Source of the DNA: Rhabdophis nuchalis
Lineage: Eukaryota; Chordata; Lepidosauria; Squamata; Natricidae
Assembly (NCBI GenBank): GCA_039707465.1
Contig: CM077643.1
Location: 65,474,605-65,538,604, forward strand
Direction: 5' to 3'
Length of the DNA stretch: 64,000 nt
In this document: positions 57,467-64,000 of the stretch, one piece after another
Position numbering within the stretch: position 1 is the first letter of the stretch
Layout of the letters: the number at the start of each line of letters is the position of its first letter
The notes under the pieces: generated by a model
What the model saw: the letters and a program-made list of their open reading frames with translations, nothing else
Databases searched by the model: none
Told to the model about the DNA's origin: nothing
Made by a program: the position numbers and the translations under genes

Positions 57467-58009
57467 GTTATCAGATATCTGTCATGCCAAGGAAGACATA
57501 GACAATTGGAAAGGAGGACAAATAGTAGGAAAATGAAGACATGCTAACTATTTACCTTTCTTGGCATGGGCAACAAAGAATAGACTTAGGCCTACATGTA
57601 TGTAAAACTATTTTTTCCAGCATCAGAAAGACTGGTCTTTTTAAAGTCAGTATTTTTTTCCAACAAATCTTTATTTTTAAGAGGATGCTAGCAATAATAT
57701 AAAATTGATAACAACCTGTTTTCAACTTTCACGGTATGATGAGTCATGTGATCTCTAAACTACAGTGATCATAGATTTGAAAAGGCTAGATTGAAACCTA
57801 TGGCGGGAATCAGAAAATAAATTAAATAATATAAACCTTTTTTTGGGGGGTCTGTCAATGAATGAGAGAAAGAAAGAAGCAAACAATTTACAAGGTCACA
57901 ATAAAAAAAGTTTCAGTGACTACTATTGTGAAAACAATCGCAGCACCAGCAACCCCACTGCCCCAGGACCCTCAAAAACCTAGACAATATTTCATTTTAA
58001 GTCTATACC
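57467..58009. other. No recognised feature
   Basis: Unassigned sequence. Confidence 0.35.
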
Positions 58010-58017
58010 TGCTAGAC

Positions 58018-58265
58018 CAGGGATCAGCAACCCAAGGCTCTGGAGTCGCATGTGGCTCTTTCATCACTCTGCTGCGGCTCCCTGTCCCCGGTCGGCTCCA
58101 CAATTGATAAGACTTTCAGGTAGGACAGGTAGAGGAAAAAGGACACTGCGCTAGGAGGAGATGCTATGGTGGGGGAACCGGACGTCCGGTCGGCTCCAGA
58201 ATTGAATGGGGGGCTTCTGGTTAGGACCTTTGTGGCTCTGAGTGTCTAAAGTTTGCCGACTTCTG
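58018..58265. mobile_element. hAT-type element, 248 bp
   Basis: It starts CAGGGATCAGCAACCCAAGG and ends AAAGTTTGCCGACTTCTG. The flanks TGCTAGAC (58010-58017) and TGCTAGAA (58266-58273) are an 8-bp duplication with one mismatch. It contains CGGTCGGCTCC twice. Confidence 0.85.
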
Positions 58266-58284
58266 TGCTAGAAAGAGGACATAA

Positions 58285-58451
58285 GTTTTAGTTTAGTTTT
58301 AGTTAATTTTAAAATTGGGGAATTTTAGCGCAGGGATAATCTTTGTTTAATTTGTCTTTTATCTAATCTATTTATGTATATTTATTGGTATTTTTAATTC
58401 CCCTGTGCACCGCTCCGAGTCCCTTTGGGGAGAGGAAGCGGCCTATAAATA

Positions 58452-58535
<84 letters not shown>

Positions 58536-58562
58536 TACTACTACTACTACTACTACTACTAC
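58285..58562 (+). mobile_element. L2 LINE 3' tail with (TTA)n(CTA)n array
   Basis: The L2 3' UTR words TTTTAGCGCAGGGATAATCT and TGCACCGCTCCGAGTCCCTT lead into about 26 TTA units, then about nine CTA units. The leucine and asparagine runs in the frames here are repeat artefacts. Confidence 0.92.
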
Positions 58563-58764
58563 ATAAGGTTAAAATAAAAAAGACCATGTCTTTTTGCCAG
58601 AGTTCTGGTAACCCTTTCTCAAATTCTGAATGGTAACTTGATAACTTTGTTTTTTTCTGATTCTTTTTCTTCAGTGTTTGTCTGATAGAAAGTTAGCAGT
58701 TTTAAGTGCTGCCACTAAGATTAAGGGGCTCTGGGCAAAATGTTTTCCAGGTCATCCTCTAGTA

Positions 58765-58994
58765 CAGAGGTGCTTAAATCTGGCATGCGGGGAAATAGCA
58801 TGCCAGATTTTGCCCAACAGAGTACTGCAGGAGACTGTCCAGGCTCAAAATGGGGTGTAGGCGTTGTGCACGCCCCTGTGCCCCCATTTTGGCTGGGAAG
58901 GAACCTTGTTTTGGCCAGCAGGAGACATCCATCCCGTCTCCCCCCCACTACAATGCTGATCCGACTCTCGAAGAAATCCAGTTTGACATCCCTG
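58765..58994. mobile_element. hAT-type MITE, about 230 bp
   Basis: It starts CAGAGGTGCTTAAATCTGGC and ends CCAGTTTGACATCCCTG. The flanks CTCTAGTA and CTGTAGCA are an 8-bp duplication with two mismatches. Related to the 'CAGGGGTGTCAAAC' type of hAT ends. Confidence 0.7.
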
Positions 58995-59026
58995 CTGTAG
59001 CATATTTTGATCTGTGCACCCCCTTC

Positions 59027-59028
<2 letters not shown>

Positions 59029-59058
<30 letters not shown>

Positions 59059-59085
59059 ATACACACACACAAACACACACACACA
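59029..59085. repeat. (TGTC)n and (AC)n microsatellites
   Basis: About six TGTC units followed by CACACA runs; similar in layout to 6254-6340. Confidence 0.95.
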
Positions 59086-60140
59086 CTCCCTTGGTTTTTT
59101 TTACATCTCAACAGTATCAATTCTTTAACTCCTTGCTCTTTCTGTGCCTTGAGCTGCCGCCTAGATTAGCAGAGAAGAGGGGAGCAGAGAGGAAAAGATT
59201 GAACAGCGAGGAAAAGAGACACCCCGACTTCTGGAGATGGGACTTGGGGCCATTGAGGCTTTGGACATTCACCCAGATTCACCTCCAAGTTCCCATGATT
59301 TAAAGATTTCAAATAATGATCAAGGCTGTATTTTGGTTCTGATGCAGAAGTGGTTATCCAAAAAGTTTTTCTTCAAGCTCTACTTCGGTTTGTTTCATAT
59401 TAAAGCTGCTGTTTATTCGGCAGCTCTTGACCCAATTTATCTGATATGGAATTTTTAAAAAGCTCTCTCAAGTATCCATTAAGTGAGAAAGGTTGGTGGA
59501 TTGATACCGCAATGTGAGTACATAATAATATTGTACATTTTTAGCACCCTCTTTAAAAACTGTAAAATAATTTGATAATTGCTATTAGGAGAAAACAAAG
59601 AGTGGGATGAAGTGTCTTAAGGCCAAATGTTCTACCAGATGGCTGTTTCAAGTGCTTTCCCCTGGTCTTTGAGCTGGCAGAAAAAACATCCTGGTATAAA
59701 TATTCTGCCCTGACTGCCAAGACATATTCTGCCATAAACGACAAGCCCAGTGAGTGGTGTTGCCATTATATTTTTAATGAGGGACAAGTTAAGAAAAGCA
59801 TTCAGAGGATTTTCCATCTTTCATTTCCCCTACCACCAGGCATTAGCTGCCAGCAGTAAAACCCTCACAATCACTCTCTCTAATGTGAACAGCTGCTTGG
59901 AATGGCATCTTTAGTCCCTGTCAATTGACCAAGTAACAAGTTGCAGGTGATAGAACACTCTTGTACGGTGACAGAAATGATACAATAATTTACTTTTGTG
60001 ATGACATCTGATGCAAGTATGTAAGTCAAGTTATTCACATGATATCATACCCCCCCCCCATATCTTCTGCAGATGCCCAGAGTTAGGTGGGATCAAGGAT
60101 TCTTCTTGCTCTGCTTTGTATTTTGCAGCCGGGCAGCCGT
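59086..60140. other. No recognised feature
   Basis: Unassigned sequence; a C run occurs at about 60051-60059. Confidence 0.35.
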
Positions 60141-60144
60141 GCCC

Positions 60145-60440
60145 GTGTAGTCCTCAAGGGGAATACAAAAACCTCATTTTTCTGAGCAACTGCCCTGAAA
60201 ATAAGACCTCCCCGGATAATAAGACCAATCGGGCTTTTGAGTGCATGGGCTAAAATAAGCCCTCCCCAAAAAATAAGCCCACCCCATAAATATTGCAACA
60301 CAGCAGCAGCCAGGATGTGACCACGTTTGCCACCACCTGCACCTCAAAAATAATAAGAGCTCCCCAAAAATAAGGCCAAGTGCTTTATTTTGGGGGTCAA
60401 AAAAAAATAAGACCCTGTCTTATTTTCAGGGAAATATGGT
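60145..60440. mobile_element. MITE-like repeat rich in AAATAAGACC units
   Basis: GAAAATAAGACCTCCCCGGA near the left is mirrored by GGGTCAAAAAAAAATAAGAC and TCTTATTTTCAGGGAAATAT at the right. Internal copies of AAAATAAG(C/A)CC recur about eight times. Class uncertain. Confidence 0.55.
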
Positions 60441-60464
60441 ACTATTCAATGACATTGTTGTTGT

Positions 60465-60650
60465 TTTTAGTTACAAAGTCATGTCTGACCCATCGCGACC
60501 CCATGGACAATGTTCCTTCCTGTCCTCCACCATCCCCCAGAGTCAATTTAAGCCCCCACCCACTGCCTCAGTGACTCCATCCAGCCACCTCTTCTCTGTC
60601 GTCCCTTTCTTCTTTTGCCCTCAATCTTTCCCAGCATTAGGCTCTGTTTC
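60465..60650 (-). mobile_element. BovB LINE 3' end
   Basis: The + strand reads AAGTCATGTCTGACCCATCG, CGACCCCATGGACAATG and CCTCAATCTTTCCCAGCATT, the reverse complement of the BovB terminal coding region and 3' end ('AGCATT...AAGATTGA..', 'TGGGGTCGC...'). BovB is well known in snakes and ruminants through horizontal transfer. 5'-truncated. Confidence 0.8.
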
Positions 60651-61294
60651 TAAATTCAGTGGCATACTGTTTATAAATATGGAGGTTCTATTGGGCTATC
60701 ACAGTCAATCGCAGCTGATAACCCTCTTGTCCCTAACTATATTGTTACATTAATCCGCTAATTAAAACAGCTCTGCTGTCCTCCTAGTCAGCGTTAATCA
60801 AGTTAATGTCACCATAATTCACCAAGGTAAAGAAGTCGCAGAGCATGTGATATTATATAAACTCTAGAGAGAAGCTGATGCTGCAAAGTTCTCATCTGAT
60901 TCACTGAACACAGCAAGTACATGAAGGGTAGGTGACGTCTTACCTGGCAGATTTCATGAAGAGAATTGCATGCAATCATACCTAGGTCCAAGGCTTTTCC
61001 CACCTCATCCAGCTCAACATTCAAACACATATGGCAGTCAGATGCTGTATCTGCATCCTTCTGTGTCCTTTGTAGGTTTTTTTTTTTCATAGTTCGAAGC
61101 TTAACAATTATATGGCTATTTGCCTAAGGAAAACGGATCTCCTCGCTTAGTTGTCCTGTGAATATTTCATTGAGCTTACCTTGGACTGTCACTTGGCTAA
61201 TGGAAGGCAGTTCTTAAGCAGCATGTAATTTCAAAGACCTTCATCAGCATTATTTCCAAAAGCAAGGAAATGCTGCTTACTCCTACCATGCAGC
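60651..61294. other. No recognised feature
   Basis: A 93-codon minus-strand frame (60809-61090) has no known motif. Otherwise unassigned. Confidence 0.35.
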
Positions 61295-61425
61295 TGAGAA
61301 AACTACGGCCCTCCAGCTATTGATAAAACTATCATTCTCAGCATCCTTTCTCATTGGTTATGCTAGCTGGGGCTGATGTTCAACAGTATCTAAAAGGCTC
61401 CAGGTTCCTCATCTCTGTTTTGTCA
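61295..61425. mobile_element. Old palindromic hAT-like MITE
   Basis: GGCCCTCCAGCTATTGATAA, ATCATTCTCAGCATCC and GCTAGCTGGGGCTGATGTTC, then CAACAGTATCTAAAAGGCTC, follow the order of a common squamate MITE ('CCTCCAGATGTTG..AACTCCCATCATCC...GGCTGATGGGAGTT'). Eroded ends. Confidence 0.5.
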
Positions 61426-61904
61426 GGTTGTTCATCTACTAGAATTCCAACCAGGATTATTATTGTCAATAAATATCAGTAATGTTTACTTACATATATT
61501 CAGTTCGTTGATTAAGCATTTATATCTCACTGTTCAGCCTGAACGACTCTCATGGTTACTTATATAATATAATAACCAACTTGTTCCTTGTTATATTGCT
61601 GAGCCTTTCAAAGTTTTGAATTTAGTATTGCAGGTCCTTTCCCAGTTTTATCCTCACAATAATCCTATGAGGTTGATTGCATTGAGAAATAAGGACTTGT
61701 CTGAAGTTATCCAATGGTTGTGGTTGACTCCACCTGAAACCATCATCATCTTCCTTAACCAAACTGTAGTACAATACAAAACAAAAAACCAGCAATACAA
61801 GGGTTGCTGGAGATACTGTTGTCTCCCACAGCATCTGTATTGCTATTCAATCTTGCAGGATTGACATACTCCAAGTTTCTTCATTTAAAATAGCCCAAGG
61901 AAAT
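61426..61904. other. No recognised feature
   Basis: Unassigned sequence. Confidence 0.35.
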
Positions 61905-62175
61905 ACACCTTTCTCTGGAGGAGTCTCTGCCCTCTGGAACAAGGTTCTTCAAGAGGTCCAGATAGCACTCCATTCTGAGGTTTAGAAGAGCTGTGAAGAC
62001 TCAACTTTTCATCCAGGCCTTTGACAAAGTAGAGGGAGATCCCTTGCCTCATGAGGCATGCTTTTTATCTTTTCATGTTTATTGATTGACAGTAATTTAT
62101 CTTTCATTGTTGTGAGCCATCCAGTCAATGTGAAACAGGTGCCATACAAATTTAATAAATTATTATTTTTATTAT
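61905..62175 (+). mobile_element. Old L2-like LINE 3' end
   Basis: A broken frame gives VSALWNKVLQEVQIALHSEV and FHPGL, matching the 'FSALWN.LP.EVR.A...' C-terminus of L2/CR1 proteins. The 3' UTR has GTTGTGAGCCATCCAGTCA, then CCATACAAATTTAATAAATT. More diverged than the other L2 copies. Confidence 0.6.
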
Positions 62176-64000
62176 TACAAATAAACCTAATAAAATCAAC
62201 TCAAAATCCAGCAAACAATACTAAAACAACCAACACAATAATTATAATAATCAGTGGCAAGGACCAAATGTCTATAATATTTATTACAAATATTAATATT
62301 TAGAATATTTAATTTTAAATAAATTAGAACCATCAGCTAAATAGGAACATGATGCAACAACCAGACTTGCTCTTTAAATAAAAAGGCTTTTTATTTTGGA
62401 ATAAAGCCCTTTGAAAGCCATCAAATTTCTAACCAAAGTCCAGGTTATGATTCCATAAGCTGGACTTTGCCCCCCTTGCTGGAGGAAGCAAAAGGCAGGC
62501 CCTGCCTGGGGTACCATAAGAAGGAACAAGATTGTAGAGAGAAATAAAAGCAGACTGATGCCTGGGGAGTTTGTTAAAACTCTACCATCAGGTCTTAAAA
62601 GGCCAATACTGATGTCAAGTTCTGGGAAATGGCCACCAAGAATGTTGTTTAGAATTTGAATTCCTCACTCCTAGTCCAAAATTGTAAACCTAGATAGGAA
62701 TGCAATCTAAAAAGATATAGTATGAAAAGTTAAGTAGATGGATAAAAAGGTGTGTGTGGGGTGTTAAATTGTGTAGCACAGTGGACAACTCTGGTGAAAG
62801 TGGATAGTTTCACATGGTCTGTTGTTTTTCCATCAAGTCAGTTGAATCATTCATAAGGGCCACTGAAGCTTTTTTGAGTATTCCACTCAGCTCTTCCCCC
62901 CAGGGACACCTGCATTCTTGTTTTAAAATGTCAATAGGAATGTTATTAAAAGGGTCTGTCACTATCTCCTGTAACACCAGCCTTGTTATTTTGCTGTTCC
63001 TCGTGGAATGGAATGTTCTGAATGCTTTCCTGCCAAGTGTGATTGGGTGGCAAGAGTAGGAGAAATCTGCAATTTAATTATTTCAACATCACTGGAAATA
63101 TGGAAAGAACATCTCTTTGAAGAACAAAAGCAGATTGAAAAATACAAGCAGAAACGAGCTATAGCGCATGGCCAGTTTTCAGATGTCCTTCTTTGAGATG
63201 AAGATCCTTGCTCAGCTAGCTGCTTTGCCATTGTTACTTATCTGGATACTGAGTCCCTTTGACATCATGACTGCATAAACTAGAGGCGAATTGCTGTAGT
63301 ACAATGCCTTGCTTTTAAAAACGCACGCCTAATGTAAGAGAGGGATAAAATACATACAGGTAGCTGCATTTAGCCCAAAAAGTTGTAAATCCTTTACATT
63401 TTTAAAAAGGAAAGAAATAACTGGTTAGGATTAGGGTTGCAGCATCAAGAATCTTCCTGGACATCCTCAAGTGAATTGGTATGAGGCTTCAAAGCAATAG
63501 TGCGGGTTTTGGGAGGGGGGAAATCGGCATCTTAGCCTTGCAAAGAATTGCACCACCCCAATTTAATGTGGGATGTAAATCCGACAGAATGTTGTTCATG
63601 CCCCAAGAAGTATTAAATAGCGATTTTGTAAGTAGAAATGCAGCCACAAACTTCTATTTACACAAATAAATCTGATATAACTGAGTTACATCTTCATAGC
63701 TATCCATTCCCATTTTTCTTTTGAAACATGTATTTCTGCATCATATTACTCTTGAATTACTTTCCAAGAGCACTGTATTGTGGCAGCACTTGGTTTACCT
63801 TGCTAAGCTACCAAGTAGAGGGTTGGGGCACTGGAAGTCCCATTAGAGAATATCAGGCCTCTCGGCTAGACTGAGAAGTTAAAAAACATCTCAAATGGTG
63901 CCAGTAGCAACTGACTTCCTTAATGTTGCTAAGGAAACTGCATAATTATCTCCAAGGAGTCAATCTCAATTTTTACCTCCACACTTATAGAAGAAAGGGA
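62176..64000. other. No recognised feature
   Basis: About 1.8 kb of AT-rich sequence without a repeat that I can name. A small K/E-rich frame at 63008-63196 is discussed among the findings but not called a gene. Confidence 0.4.

Overview
The window is vertebrate nuclear DNA, most likely from an advanced (colubroid) snake. It has no recognisable host exon, no canonical RNA gene and no bacterial-type gene. The organism call rests on the repeats: CR1/L3 LINEs whose 3' ends run into ATTCT pentamer arrays, L2 LINEs ending in TTA arrays, CR1, BovB and Penelope-like remnants, a SPIN-like hAT element, many short hAT and mariner-type MITEs, and a long TATC (GATA) array. Nearly every long reading frame lies inside a retroelement or is a shadow of one.

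Layout. 0-10 kb: hAT MITEs, a CR1 fragment (1.4-2.3 kb), L2 and L3 3' ends and a decayed reverse transcriptase. 10-17 kb: a tetranucleotide array, a SPIN-like element with a perfect 8-bp duplication, and a mariner-type MITE broken by three later insertions (a solo LTR, a Tigger-like MITE and a hAT MITE), each with its own target-site duplication. 17-28 kb: sparse old repeats, a CR1 inverted repeat, and a CR1 fragment split by a hAT element. 28.5-31.7 kb: an almost full-length but broken L2 on the + strand. 33.7-36 kb: a Penelope-like 3' end with a hammerhead-ribozyme-like core, a GC-rich palindrome and a tRNA-derived SINE, all enclosed by a 48-bp direct repeat.

38.7-45.8 kb: the deepest nest. 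Decayed BovB segments flank CR1 and L3 fragments. The L3 is split by an L1-like element carrying only an ORF1, and that element is split by a second L1-like element with an intact 282-residue ORF1 and no ORF2. 47.5-51.6 kb: a CR1 fragment split by a full-length or nearly full-length antisense L2 whose 991-codon frame has a single stop. 51.6-64 kb: L2 tails, paired mariner-type MITEs, more hAT MITEs and a BovB 3' end, with long stretches where I recognise nothing.

The candidate for something new is the pair of ORF1-only L1-like elements at 40.3-44.4 kb. They have the form of mammalian HAL1 ('half-L1') elements: L1-type 5' end, ORF1, short 3' UTR, poly-A, long target-site duplication, no ORF2. 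Boundaries below come from reading duplications and terminal repeats by eye. Family names come from recognised motifs; no database search was made.
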